64,000 bases of DNA from Triticum aestivum (GCF_018294505.1 NC_057801.1:851753583-851817582); one strand, 5' to 3'; counted from the first letter of the stretch, positions 1 through 11,091 are shown. Notes: a model not told the origin generated them from the sequence alone. Made by a program: numbers and translations.

Positions 1-206
1 TAGTGAATGAGAATCTTGAGGACATAACTGAAGATTTATTTAGAAGAGAGGAGGGTAAATTGGTGGATGAGGTGAAACTGACGATTGCATATAAGGCCGA
101 GGAACCCCAAGTGGATGTGCCACTTGGGTCGCCTATAATTTCAGACACAAGAATTTTGCACGGTCCACATGTATCCACAGTGCTGTCAACTGAGGCAGAA
201 TCCAAG
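1..206 (+). CDS. MSP module A1, C-terminal part of exon (partial)
   Basis: The window opens inside this exon. Its frame (NENLEDITEDLF...) matches the last 68 codons of module B1 at 50,126-50,331 with few substitutions, for example ILHGPH where B1 has NLHGPQ. It ends AAG|GTGAGC, the same donor as B1. This part covers the last strand of the MSP fold (VKLTIAYK) and an acidic linker that leads to module 2. No lesion is visible. The missing 5' half and the kinase exons should lie just left of the window. Confidence 0.88.
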
Positions 207-1183
207 GTGAGCATAGTGACTTAATTAAACTTGTGAAGTCTTTAATCACCTTCATTAGTAGAACATACACTTGTTTAATTAACCTAATTAATATTTTACA
301 TACAATCCTGGAACACTAATCATCATGCACATTAACCTAATTAATATTTTACATAGAGAGTCCAAATATGTGCCATATTGGTTTTCTGGTTGACAACAAA
401 AGTCTAATCCTCATTGCGATTTACTTGAGTTGACTATGTAGATAAGTTAAAAATTATCATTGGGGAGACTAAATATGTGTTTTTTTTTTGCTAAGAACAT
501 AATCTTGAATGTTATTTATTTGGTTTGATTATATCATCTATCAGTTTTATACATGTTTAGATTACCTTTTTAAGTAGACAAGCTGACTAGCTGCTAATCT
601 CTGTTGAAAACAAGATCCATATGTCTGGCAGCAGTGTGCCTGGTTCATTATGACACCTACTTTCCCTGTTAATTAATTCCACTGCATCACTATTTTGTTA
701 AGAATAAAATAACGGATGTACCCTAGACCTGAAGATTCAAATGGTTGGCATCATCAGTCTTGTGATGCCTGATGATTAGTGTTCCAGGAATAAAAAATGT
801 CCTCTTGTTTTCACGGTCTCAGTTTTGTCCCTGGTTTTTACTCTAATTTGAAAGGAAACACCGATGTGCAGGTGATGTTTTCACAAATTGCACTTACCAA
901 AAAGAGATAGAATGACCCCTATTTGACTTGATACTTTTTTACTTCTGGATAGTGTACAAACTTGAGTCACTTATTTTGGACGGAGGGAGTATGAAGCTGT
1001 TGAAAGGAAAACAAGCTGGAAATTTATCTCAAACAAAGTGAAATGGGCTATAGTTGAAACAAAACTTGAAAGTTAGAATTGCCAATTTAAATATAGATAT
1101 TAATTTAGCCTGAAAGTTAATGTTTGGATAATTGAGTGTTTCTAATAGGCCCATTTATCCATGGTTGTGGTATTCTTTTGCAG
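207..1183 (+). other. Intron A1-A2
   Basis: This is AT-rich non-coding sequence that aligns in long stretches with the start and end of the copy B intron 50,332-52,305. A lone Stowaway-like end (GGACGGAGGGAGTA, about 977-990) has no partner nearby. Nothing else is recognised. Confidence 0.7.
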
Positions 1184-1561
1184 ATAAGTGCATCTACCTC
1201 AGATGAGGTGATCCAGATTGATCCCCCCGATCTCTGCTTTCCCTTAGTGCCAGATAAAAAGGTGTTATCCTCAGTTAAAATAATCAACATTACAGATCTG
1301 TATGTCAGTATAGCCTTGACTTTAGTGCCGGAAGAAAACTCCAAAATGTACTCCGTAACCAGTTCCTTATTGGTCATGCCACCACGGTCCACACAATGGC
1401 TCAGACTAACAAGAAAAGAAAAGGAAGATGCAGTAAAAGACGTGCAGTTCAATGACGAAGTCTTTGTGTGGTACACAATGGTGGCCGAAGATATCAAAGT
1501 CTCCGACCTTGACTTGGGGGATTACAAGGAATATAAGAAGTTGCCTGTCGTTCTAACGAAG
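1184..1561 (+). CDS. MSP module A2 exon
   Basis: A 126-codon exon lies between TTTTGCAG|ATAAGT and ACGAAG|GTAAGT, phase 0 at both ends. Visible landmarks in order are DEVIQIDPPDLCFPL (first strand, residues about 8-22), VKIINITDLYVSI (the asparagine-rich N-x-T-D turn, about 38-50), MPPRSTQ (about 81-87), VFVWYTMVAED (about 106-116) and a KKLPVVLTK end. It is about 80 percent identical to B2 (52,306-52,680) by eye. The second strand has lost the basic FKVxTT motif of true VAP/MSP domains. The exon is intact. An extra in-frame ATG upstream (1136) is intronic. Confidence 0.88.
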
Positions 1562-1646
1562 GTAAGTACACTATTTTTCTTTTGAGAAAGTTCACTAATT
1601 AGATTGAATGGCACTTTTTTACTCTAAAATTCTTATAGTCTAGTTA

Positions 1647-3080
1647 TTTTTGAAAAGAAGGAGAACCCTCGGCCTTCTACGCCAGCACGATGCATCTAGC
1701 CATATATTATTAAGAATGCAAAATCCAACAGCCGAATAACATCGACCTAGAAATAAAGCGAAAAAAATATGAGGTTGTATGCCTCGCCACGGTAACTCCA
1801 TCAGATAGCCACTAACCCTATGTTACAATACAACATCAAAACGAAAAATATACAACTCCCAGGCTATGCCTTCAACAAGGAATTATCGCACATGCGCCGA
1901 TGATGGCGAGTCGAACACAAGGTTGAACTCCGGATTCGCATCCCCAAAGCCAAGTTCCAATCCACCATATTCAGCATGATCACGACGCAGGCATGCCGAA
2001 ACGTAGCCTGAGCAGAGATCTTGTGTTGCCTCCGGAGTGCATAAACTCGTCGTTAAAGCCGTCTATACCATCAGTCCTTATCCAGCAACCGACACCTCAA
2101 TAACTATATACCTCTGGAGAAGACACCGGAAGACAAGGACGTCCCATACTGCATGCCTCCCGCCACTGTCGCACCACCTTCGATCCAGCAGCAACAGGAT
2201 AAACATGACACCTCCACCAGAGCCACCATGCATCACTTGCCGGTTGTAGGCATGACTTGACGCCTCCGCATGAGATGTCATGCATAGCATCCGCGTCGAT
2301 CGGTGTATCTGTCAGGGGCTTCACCCACCGGCTACACGCATTGCTCGACGTCTCCAAAAGAAACACATGTGTCACCTACCAAGCCACATTGAACCCGGTC
2401 TTTTGATGGAGGGGATGTCCAATACTTCCGCCAGCCTCAGAAAGGTCGTCACCTCCTCGAGATATGGTCTCCCGTGTAGCCCACACAACCACGGATTCTG
2501 TCGCCGTCAAAGAAGATGGGTCGCCGCCTCGATTTGGGGTGCTACAGGAGCACCCACCGTCACGCCAGCTGCTGTCATCGCCCATACAACGGCAACCGCC
2601 ATCACCACCGTTAAATGGGTACTAGTGCCTGAATCCCACACGTGTTGTCCCTTGGTCAACCATGCTCGGTGTATCCTCACGTTGTCCAGTAGGCCGCTAC
2701 CAAATCGGCATCCGGGTCAACAGCCGCCGACTGATCCACTCCCTCCAAGCCGAAGCCAGGAAACACTGGCGCCATGAGCCGCAGCTCCGTGGTTGCCGCA
2801 CTCCCTACCTCGCCATGCTACCATCCTGCCTGATCTGGGCCCGATCTGCGTGCCACGCACCAAGGTGTACGCCCGCGACCAGTCGGAGAAGGGCCCCGCC
2901 ACCGCCTTCCTCGGAGCCATCCGGACATTGCCGGAGGGCACCTCAGCGGTGACGAGGGGAGAAAGGTGCGGCGATGGAGGAAGGTACAACGGGGGAAGGG
3001 GTGGCGGCGGCGGAGGGATCCGACGACATTGTTGGTTGGCAGCAATGCTTGTACGCGAGTTGCCTGGTCGCGGTAGCTAG
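1647..3080 (-). mobile_element. 1.43-kb insertion with 9-bp target duplication
   Basis: GTCTAGTTA flanks the insert at 1638-1646 and 3081-3089. The copy B intron carries the single uninterrupted site (GTCTGGTTA near 52,758), so the boundaries are supported by an empty site. The left end is T-rich (TTTTTGAAAAGAAGG), which fits a retroelement 3' end in reverse orientation. The interior is GC-rich without a recognisable protein. A 9-bp duplication also fits a Mutator-like element, but no terminal inverted repeat is visible. Confidence 0.7.
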
Positions 3081-3142
3081 GTCTAGTTACCCCTTCAATT
3101 TGTGTTTTTTCTAGAATCTTTTTTTGCCAATCAAGAGCAGGG

Positions 3143-4175
3143 AGTTCCCGCATTACATTATGAGGAGAGTTGTCCAATTCATTTCGGAAAACCATGCGAA
3201 AACCCAAACAAGAACAACAGGCAGGCATAGTTACCAGGCCTCGAGCACCGCATGTCTACCAAGCCGAGGCAAGAAACATAACATATACTCAAAATACACT
3301 AAAGAAGGTCGCAAGATGTCCAACACTGTGTCATCGTCATCACTCACTGCGCATGACCTCTTATTCGGCGATTCGCGCGCCGGAAACCAGTCGCGCACGC
3401 ACCCTTCTCCGCTTCGCGGCCTTCTGGGCCGGCCCATGTGTCGGTAGGACACCAGCTGTTTTTTTTTCCTTTAGTTTTTTCTCATTTTTTCAATAATTCG
3501 TTGTATTAAAAAGTACTACTTTAAAAAAAATGAAAATTTTATTATAAAAATGCTCATGATTTTAAAAAATGTTCCGGAATTCAATTTGTTCTACCGAATA
3601 GAAAAATTCTTCACAATTCCAAAACATGTTCATGATTCCAAAATATATTTGCAAATTCAAAAAGAAATCATGATTTAAGAGAATGTTCACAAATTTAAAA
3701 ATATTCATGATTTCAAAAAATTGTTCATGAATTCAAAAAAATGTTCATGATTAGCAGAATGTTCACGAATTTGTACAAATGTTCATGATTTTGAAAATTT
3801 ATTAGTAACTTTAAAAGAATGTTTGCAAATTTGTGATTTTTTTTATGATTTCCAAAATATGTTCATGAATTTATTTATTTTTCATAATTTCAGAAAACGT
3901 TCATGAATTTGATTCGCAAAATGAAAAAACAAGAATAAAAATGAAAAAAGAAAAACATAAAAGGAAACAAAAAAGGGAACCTAAAAGAAAACGAAACCGA
4001 AAGAACCAAAAAAACAGGTTGGGTTGTAACACAAGAATGGGCTGACCCATACAAAAAACAGGACGTGAAGGGGGTTCCCCCTTATCGCGCCTGGAGACTG
4101 GCGACTCCGCTATAGCTTCCGAAAGCGTAGACCGCAGAACACGGATGGTCGGCACGGCAGCTCACCACCCATGGA
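3143..4175. mobile_element. Uncharacterised insertion with AT-rich array
   Basis: Copy B lacks this block: the shared backbone GCCAATCAAGRGCAGG stops near 3,142 and resumes at CACCCAACCAAG near 4,179. Inside are a GGGCCGGCCCA palindrome (3,428-3,438), a pyrimidine tract, then a degenerate TTCAAAAAATGTTCATGA array to about 3,910, followed by an A-rich stretch. The exact ends and the TSD were not resolved. No protein is recognised. Confidence 0.5.
3480..3910. repeat. Degenerate TTCAAAAAATGTTCATGA array
   Basis: Many short, diverged units of the form ATGTTCATGATTTCAAAAA are repeated head to tail. The same kind of array recurs at 7,600-8,165, 8,450-9,080 and 56,805-57,440. Confidence 0.7.
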
Positions 4176-4257
4176 ACCATGCACGATGAGCCTATGGTCA
4201 CCCAACCAAGCCAGGGACAGAGCTGCTACATAAATAAAATGTCAGCTGACACTACTA

Positions 4258-4339
4258 CTTCCTCCGTTCCAAATTACTTGTCGTGGTTTTAGTTAAAATT
4301 TGAACTAAAACGACGATAAGTAATTTGAAACGGAGGGAG
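4258..4339. mobile_element. Stowaway MITE
   Basis: CTTCCTCCGTTCC at the left is the inverted complement of GAAACGGAGGGAG at the right, flanked by TA on both sides. The element is 82 bp and nearly palindromic throughout (AAAATTTGAACTAAAACGACG core). The matching copy B intron lacks it. Confidence 0.85.
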
Positions 4340-4846
4340 TAATACTTAGTAAAACCTTCACTAAATCAGTGTTCATTTGTATAAGCGGACCCCATCGAAC
4401 TTTTGTTCTAGCTTCGTCTGACTTAGGAACACCTTCGTTTGCACGTGTCACGTGCAGACGAAGGTGAGGTGCTGAGACCTAGCCGCCACTTTTGAGACGA
4501 CCTGGCACGCCATTGCGCCGGATGGGAAGTGCGAAGGCCCACCTTCGCCTAACACACGGTCTTGACTCGGCGGTAATCACCACCGGCAGTGAAGGGGTGG
4601 TGGCAGAGGAGGGCACACATTAAAGCATCTCCAGCCGTTCGGCTTCCAGGGCACCGAAAAAGAGCAGTCTGAGGGTAACCTAGCTCCCAGCCACGCCCTC
4701 AAGCGCCACCCCTCAAGTCACGGCAAATTCAAACTTGGTCATTCCCGCTCACAAAAAACGCCACAAGTCCGGCGATCAGCGGCCACAGTTCGGCAATCGG
4801 ATGAAAAGTTCGGCATACAAAAAAGAAAGGACGCGTGCGCAACGCA

Positions 4847-6744
4847 TCACACGGCGGGGTCGGCCTCCGGCGTCGGCGGAGTCGGCGTGCGCGAGCTTAG
4901 CGGTGTCGGAGCTGTTTCTGTGCTGGGCAACGTCGGCGCGGCTTCTGTGCTGCTGGGCGTCGTGGATGCATCATTGCTCGGGTTTGGCGGCGTCGTCGGC
5001 GTGGGCGTGGGAGTTGGTGGCGCCGTCGACGACAGCTGGTTCAGGACGAGGCCACGCTCCGCCAAGTACCACGCCTTGACCTGCTCGTCGTTGCTCTGGA
5101 GCATGTCCGCCCCGCCCAGCAGGAAAGCCAGGTCGGTGCTCCTCTTCTTCGCGGCGACGTTGGTCCGGAGTAGGTCGAGCATGACGGCGATGTTCGTCAT
5201 CAACGCCGACCACCGCGCCTCGGTCTTCTCTTCACGTAGGGCGGCCCGGGCCTATGCTTTGGCGAGGCAATGCTCGATGGACTACTGCACTCGCGCGGTA
5301 GCGAGTCGGTGTGTTTCCCCTTCTTGGCCCCTTTGTTGCCTTCGAGGCGCCCGTCGCCCGCGCCCGGCGTCGGCGCGTCCGGCTTGTAGGTCTCCTTGGC
5401 CTTGGCGAGGGTGCGCCGGACATCCGCCCTCTTCTGGCACTTCTCGATCCGCTTGAAGACGTGGAGGTACTTGAATTCTTGGTCGCTGTTGTCCTGGCGA
5501 TACATGGCGAACATGCGCAGCAGCTGCGCCGAGGAACAAACAGTTGGCGGGCACGCACGGCGAAAAGAAGTGGGAGACCGGCGTGCCATACCTGATCCTC
5601 AATGCTGGCGCCCTTCTCCGGGCGAGCCACGATCTCCTCAACGGTCCCACGCCATTTGTTGCACGCCGACTGGATGAGCTCCCAATGGTTCGCCATTGCC
5701 TTCGACCCGTGCTGCATGTAGACGCCTTTGAAGTAGGGGTCGACGAGCTTGCGCTCATTGAACTCGGCCTTGATGCGCTCCCAGTACGTCTCGATGCTCT
5801 GGTTCGTGCCGGTGATCGAGTCGAGGCAGACGACTTTCCATGCTTCGACGAGACATTCCTGCTCCTTAGACGCCCACTTGATGTGCGGCTCGCCGGTCCT
5901 GGCCGCCCCCTTCTTCTTCTTGTGTCTCCTCGCCGGAACAGGCGTCGGCTCCTCCTCCTCCTCTTCCTGCTCGTCCGGCTCCTCCTCCTCCTCTTCTTGC
6001 TCGTCCGGCTCCTCCTCACCGTCCATGTTGCCGTTGAGGTCCATCATGTCGTCCTGGGTAGTGAACTCGGGGACGCGGCGGCGGCGGCCGAGCCTGCCGT
6101 GATGATGTCGTCCATGTCGGCTTCGGTCGCGTCGGTGTCGCCGAGGTGCGACGTGGAAGCTTGTGAGAAGAGAAGCACGCCACGGCGGAGAGGGGGGTGT
6201 CGGGGAGGACGCTTAGGCCGGCGGTGAGTAGTTGTATGGAGGGTACTGCATGCCGGCGAAGGCGGGCAAGGGCGTGCGCTGGGCCGGGTGACCATGGGGG
6301 AAGGTGACGTTGGGGTTGAACCCACCGTGCGCGTCCCCGTCTCGACGTAGCCCGGCGACGCGTGCATCCCCAGGGTTGCGGTGACGACGAGAAGCCGGCC
6401 GGAGAACCGACGCTTTGCTGGCTCCAGGGCGCTTACTGGGCGTGGCCGCCGGGTGGATTCATCATCCCCACGCGAGCCGCCTCGGCTTATTCGGCCGAGC
6501 GCTCCGCTTGATCCGCCGCAGCCGCAGCCGCAAGCGCCACGCTGTCCCGGGCCTTCTTGGCGTTGGCCCTGTTTCGCCGGTCGGTGGTGACAGCCTCCCG
6601 ACGCTGAACTTCCGCCCTCTGGTCGGCGTTGGACATGCCCGATGGCTTAGACGGCGGCGCCCTCGGCTTCCTCTGCTTCGGCTGGGCGACGGCAGCGGTC
6701 GCAGCTGTCGCGGCACGAGGGAGCACGTACTTTTTCGGCGGCAT
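4847..6744 (-). pseudogene. Harbinger-associated Myb/NAM-type protein, decayed
   Basis: Read on the minus strand from an MPPKK start at 6744. The order is an Ala/Lys-rich N-terminus, a long acidic DEQEEEEEEP stretch (about 5,935-6,025), then a trihelix/SANT-like DNA-binding region (IKWASKEQECLVEAWKVV, followed by YWERIKAEFNE). A splice donor after SIEDQ leads to a coiled FKYLHVFKRIEKCQKRADVR region and a C-terminal ADMLQSNDEQVKAWY part typical of the NAM-associated domain (PF14303). Frame changes near 6,487, 6,050 and 5,230 break the reading. In this superfamily the protein binds DNA beside a DDE transposase encoded in another ORF; that partner is missing here. Family assignment is by motif recall, not a search. 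Confidence 0.65.
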
Positions 6745-7018
6745 GGCGGCCGGCTGGGAGGGGAGGAGGGAGATTGGCGGGAGGAATGGAGAGAATGAGA
6801 GGAAAGCCTGGGGGAAAGCGGGAAGAAACTGTGGGAAAAGGCTCTCAACTCGCCGACAGAGCGGCCCCACGCCCCTTTTCGCTTATGCCGGCGCCCCCAG
6901 CGCGCCGGGTTGGGCTCGGGTACGCCGGCTGTTATTTCGGCCCAACCCAGCGAAAAACAGACTCATGGGGGCGTGACTGGGCCGATTTTCGCCCGCCGGC
7001 GCTAAAAAAGGCCGGCGG

Positions 7019-7038
7019 GGGGGGGGGGGGGGGGGGGG
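7019..7038. repeat. Poly-G tract
   Basis: About 20 consecutive G residues lie just inside the right end of the Harbinger element. The length may be unreliable in any assembly. Confidence 0.9.
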
Positions 7039-7268
7039 CTGTTGGGGCGCGGCTAGAGATTCTCTTAGATAGCTAGCTTGGGTGTTGTTGTTGTTGGCAC
7101 ACATTCACATACATACATATGTCATCTCTTCCCTTCCTTGATTACCTAACAGCACGTGACATTTCCCTCATTTGGACTGCCCATGCATGTTCTCTGACCA
7201 ATTCACCCCGGAGATGAACAAATAATGTAGGTTCTCTGTTTGTTTTATTCTCTGATGAGTCAGACCAA

Positions 7269-9404
7269 TCTATACCTACTAATAAAGCAAGGTGCGTTTC
7301 TCCGCTTTTTTCATCCGTTCATCAATGAAAAAACAATTCTTTTATCAGAGGTGGTACTAAATTTTTGTGCTTTCGTGTGCTAGAAAATAAAAGCTGGTTG
7401 TCCAGATTTCGTACCTGGGTCGGGCATTGAGGCCCAGTGCAGCAAGGCCACTTATTTTCCTACGCACACAGCTGACAGAACCTATTTACCGCACAGACCG
7501 TCAAATACCCAAAGATGCGCACAGGTCGCCCAACACTGTGCCGGCCCATTTTCGTTATATCCTGTATTCTGTCTTTTTTCTTTCTTTCTCTTTTTCTTTC
7601 CTAATTATTTTTACGTTTTACCCTTCCAAGTTTAATTTAGTTTTTTCTAATACATTCGAAATTTTCGAAGAAACACAGAATTACAATTTTTGGTTCAAGT
7701 TTTCGACCAATATTCCAAATTCTAAAAAAATTGTATTAAAACAAGTCAGAACTTTTTTCTTCTTCTGAAATTTGTTCGAAATAAAAAAAGTCCCAAATTT
7801 TTCAAAAAATATATTTTTCCTGCAATTATTCACAATTTCCAATGTTTCTTTTTGCATTTTGTAAAATGTTTCATATTTGAAAATGTTGTTTTTTTTAAAT
7901 GTTTACCAAATTAATATAATTTTTTAAATGGAAAACACATTTTCAAAAAAGTTCTGAATGTAGAAAAATGTTCACTAATTCAAAAAATGTTCAGGTTATT
8001 ATTAAAAGTTTCATATTTTCAGAATTTGTTTGTGAATTTAAAGAAATATTATAATTTAAAATTTTTCTCATGTCTTTAGGAAATATTCAGAATTTTCAAA
8101 AAATGTTCATATTTCAAATAATATACGCAAATTCATTCTTATTTTCTATGATAAGTTTGAAAAAAAATATGTTTCAAATCTGATGCTGCATTATGTTCTT
8201 AAATATCAGTGATTGCCATTGGTCAACAGAACGTGTTTGTTCAAAAAGAAAAATGGGTTGTACAGATTTCATACCTGGGCCGCGCGTTGAGGCCCAGTGC
8301 AGCAAGGCACACACAGCTGGCAGCACCCTATTTACCGCACAGAGCGTCAAATACGGCAAGTTTTGCACAAGTCGCCTAATACTGGGCCGGCCCATTTTCT
8401 TTTTATCCTGTATTCCGTCTTTTTTCTCTTTCTTTCTCTTTTTCTTTCCTAATTAATTTTACGTTTTAACCTTCCAAGTTCAATTTCGTTTTTTTCTTTT
8501 CTAATAAATACGAAATTTTCAAAAAACCTCAGAATTTCAATTTTTGGTTCAAGTTTACGATAAATATTCGAATGTCTAAAAAAACAATTGTTTTATAAAA
8601 GTTCAGAACTTTGTTTTTGTTCTGAAATTTGTTCACAATAAAACAAAAGTTCCCCATTTTTCAAATAATGTTTATATTTTATGCAATTATTCACAATTCC
8701 TATGTTTCCTATTGCATTTAGAAAGATGTTTCAAATTTGAAAATGTTTTTTTGTGGAATGATTACGAAATTAAAATAATTTTCTTAATTGAAAAAACATT
8801 TTCAAAAAATTTCTGAATGTTCAAAAAATGTTACCATTTAAAAAATTGTTCACTAATTCAAAAAATGTTCAGTTTATTATAAAAGGTTCATGTTTTCAGA
8901 TTTTTTTTGTGAATTTAAGAAAATATATTCCAACTTAAAATTTTGCTCATGTCTTATGGGAATATTCAGAATTTTCAAAAACTGTTTGAAATTTCAAAAA
9001 ATGGTCATGTTTCAAAGAATATACGCAAATTCATTCTTATTTTTTATGATAGGTTTGAAAAAATTTAAAATATGTTTCAAATCTGATGTTGCATTATGTT
9101 ATTACATATCCGCGCTTGCCATTGGTCAATAGAACGTGTTTGTTCAACTAGCTAGCAGCATGTTGTCGAGTCTTTGATTTATGCGCTGCAATTAATAATA
9201 CATTTGGTTACGCCGTGATAGGAGACATAGACCAACCCCTCCACTATCAAGATCTCGTCGGCCAAACATGACTCACGAGAAGATCGCAGCTCCTAGCTCT
9301 GTCGGCCACCGCTAGAGAGACTATTTTTGGAGGACACATCATTTCTCTCCTGTTGCTTCTCGTAATAAATATCTCCCGTTGCAACGCACGGGCATATGCG
9401 CTAG
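7269..9404 (+). mobile_element. Non-autonomous Helitron
   Basis: The 5' end is TCTATACCTACTAATAAAG and the 3' end is CTAG. It sits exactly between A and T of the host (ACCAA|...|TCCACC), and copy B shows the empty site ACTAATCCAC near 59,548. A short hairpin (CCCG-T-TGC-AAC-GCA-CGGG, 9,375-9,392) lies 8 bases before CTAG, as Helitrons require. It contains no RepHel gene. The interior is mostly two copies of an approximately 0.85-kb repeat. Confidence 0.88.
7390..9147. repeat. Tandem duplication inside the Helitron
   Basis: Two units of about 0.85 kb are repeated head to tail: unit 1 about 7,390-8,243 and unit 2 about 8,246-9,147. Each opens with GTACAGATTTC/GTCCAGATTTC and a GAGGCCCAGTGCAGCAAGG block, passes GCCGGCCCATTTT, a pyrimidine tract and the AT-rich TTCAAAAAATGTTC array, and closes with TTGCCATTGGTCAAYAGAAC. 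Confidence 0.85.
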
Positions 9405-9442
9405 TCCACCTAATCAGGATTAATTGCCTTCATTTTTTGTAG

Positions 9443-9823
9443 ATAAAAGACTCTTGTACTACCTCCACTGAACTGATCCAGTTTGATCCACCGGAGCTAG
9501 GCTTTCCTGCTTGCCTGAACAAGACTTCACTCTCCTCCTTTAATATAGTCAACATTACAGATTGCTACGTTGGTTTCAATATTTGGAGCTTCAGTATTTG
9601 GGAGATAGAGCCACGTCGAGGGATTCTGGCACCACGGTCCACTCAAAGAATGGTTGTACAATGGGTACCCAAGGAAAATGAAGCAGAGGAGAACATGCAG
9701 TGCCAAAAAAGCATATTCGTGTGGAACATGATTGTGGCTCAAGGTGTCGAATCCAGCTGCTTGATGGGTCAACTCAGTGATGAAGACAGTAAGGAGCTGC
9801 CCATCATTTTCAACAATAATAAT
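9443..9823 (+). CDS. MSP module A3 exon
   Basis: A 127-codon exon runs from TTTGTAG|ATAAAAG to AATAAT|GTGAGT, phase 0 at both ends. Landmarks are TELIQFDPPELGFPA, NIVNITDCYVGF, GILAPRSTQRMVV, SIFVWNMIVAQGVESS and KELPIIFNNNN. Its counterpart is B3 (59,576-59,947), three codons shorter. It is intact. The module ends in an Asn run instead of the usual K/Q, and the same is true of B3. Confidence 0.88.
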
Positions 9824-10015
9824 GTGAGTTCCCTAATTAATTAAGCAATGCATTATTTGTACTCTTTTTCTTTTTCTTTTTACTGGAGTAGAACTTTTGC
9901 CTCTCCGATAAAGGAGCTTAGTATCTGGGATAATGAGGTGGATTTGGGTTATGCGGCATCTGGTTTGACATGCATGGCATCGTAATTGGTCAGTCCCACT
10001 CCCACCCCCGTCATC

Positions 10016-10041
10016 TGATTAGATTAGATTAGATTAGATTA
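10016..10041. repeat. Short ATTAG tandem repeat
   Basis: About five ATTAG/GATTA pentamers lie in the intron just upstream of A4. Copy B lacks them. Confidence 0.85.
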
Positions 10042-10118
10042 GCTGGTTGAGCTTTGCATCCGACTGCGCGAGAGGCATCCTCAGGCATGCATGTGTCCTT
10101 CTCATTTTGTTTTTGCAG

Positions 10119-10625
10119 ATAAGCAGCCCATCATCATGTAGGAGTACCTCAACCTCAACCTCAACCTCAGGGCTTGTGTTTCCGCGTAACAAGACATGCT
10201 TGTCCTCAGTTAACATGGTCAACGTTACCGATTACTATGTTGGTCTTCGTCTATTTATTAAGCCCGGAGACGAGCTGCCGATCCGACTGCACCATCCTGC
10301 ACGGCTCGTCTTTCCGCGAAACCACACAGGCTTGTCCTCCATTAAGATTGTCAACATCACCGATTACTACGTTGGTTTTCGTATATTATGGTGGCCGGAT
10401 TCGGCCGTGTCCTACCATACACTTAGTAAATTCGGAATTTTGGCACCACGGTCTGCTCAAAGACTCGTCCTAGCAAGGCTAATAATAAATGACAAGCAAC
10501 CAGAAGAAAAGGAGCTCTTTATCTGGAATGCCATTGTCAGTGACGGCATCAAAGTCAGCGACCTGAATTGTTCCATGTCTTGCAACATACAACAGAGTAT
10601 CGAGTTGCCCTTAATTTTTGATAAG
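10119..10625 (+). CDS. MSP module A4 exon with internal duplication
   Basis: A 169-codon exon runs from TTTTGCAG|ATAAGC to GATAAG|GTAAGT, 36 codons longer than B4. Residues about 19-47 (LVFPRNKTCLSSVNMVNVTD...) are repeated at about 63-91 (LVFPRNHTGLSSIKIVNITD...), an offset of exactly 132 bp (10,173 versus 10,305), so the frame is kept. The first half has lost the DELIxFDP start and instead holds a Ser/Thr run coded by repeated ACCTCA. The rest is a normal second half (FGILAPRSAQRL, LFIWNAIVSDGIKVSDL, IELPLIFDK). The extra copy covers strands of the first sheet, so it may not fold as a second domain. Confidence 0.85.
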
Positions 10626-10707
10626 GTAAGTTCCCTGACTACAGAACGCATTACTATTACTCCGATCCAGAGCTGCTTTGTGACTCTTCTCCTTTCCTGA
10701 TCTGCAG

Positions 10708-11091
10708 GTAACTTCACCAACATCACTTGTGCTGATCAAGTTTGAACCCTCTCAAGTCTGCTTCCCCTTCCTGCCGACCAAACGTTTGTTCTCTTCAATT
10801 AAGATAGTCAACATTACAGATTATCACATTGGTTTCAATACACAAGTGGAGGAAACAAATGTGGCCTTGTACATCATGGAACCACCGTGTGGAATCCTGC
10901 CACCACGGTCAACACAAGAACTGGTGGTAACAAGGGTCGCCAAGGAAGATGCACCTCAACTGGAAGACATACGGTGCAAAGATAAATACTTTGTGTGGAG
11001 CTGCTTTGTGGCTCAAGATGTCAACGTCGGCGACCTCATAGGATATATGCCCGAAAATGAGAGAAAGGAGTTGCCCATAGTTTTTAGGGAG
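10708..11091 (+). CDS. MSP module A5 exon
   Basis: A 128-codon exon runs from CTGCAG|GTAACT to AGGGAG|GTAATT, phase 0. It opens VTSPTSLVLIKFEPSQVCFPFL instead of the usual I/T-S start. Landmarks are SIKIVNITDYHIGF, GILPPRSTQELVV, DKYFVWSCFVAQDVNVGDL and RKELPIVFRE. It is intact, unlike its counterpart B5, which has a stop codon where A5 reads arginine (CGG, 10,972-10,974). Confidence 0.88.

Larger units (their letters stand above)
4623..7064 (-). mobile_element. PIF/Harbinger element carrying ORF1 only
   Basis: The terminal inverted repeats AAGCATCTCCAGCCG (left) and CGGCTAGAGATTCTC (right) fit the GAGCATCTCCAGCCG-type Harbinger end common in grasses. A 3-bp TTA lies outside both ends (4,620-4,622 and 7,065-7,067). 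The only gene inside is the Myb/NAM-associated ORF on the minus strand, with no DDE transposase. A run of about 20 G (7,019-7,038) lies near the right end. The copy B intron lacks the whole block. Confidence 0.75.

Noticed and set aside
2037..3228. Several 90-165 residue frames in the 1.65-3.08 kb insertion
   Set aside because: Frames overlap on both strands in GC-rich sequence and match no family I recognise.
10174..10473. 99-residue frame overlapping A4
   Set aside because: Shadow of the duplicated A4 coding sequence in another frame.
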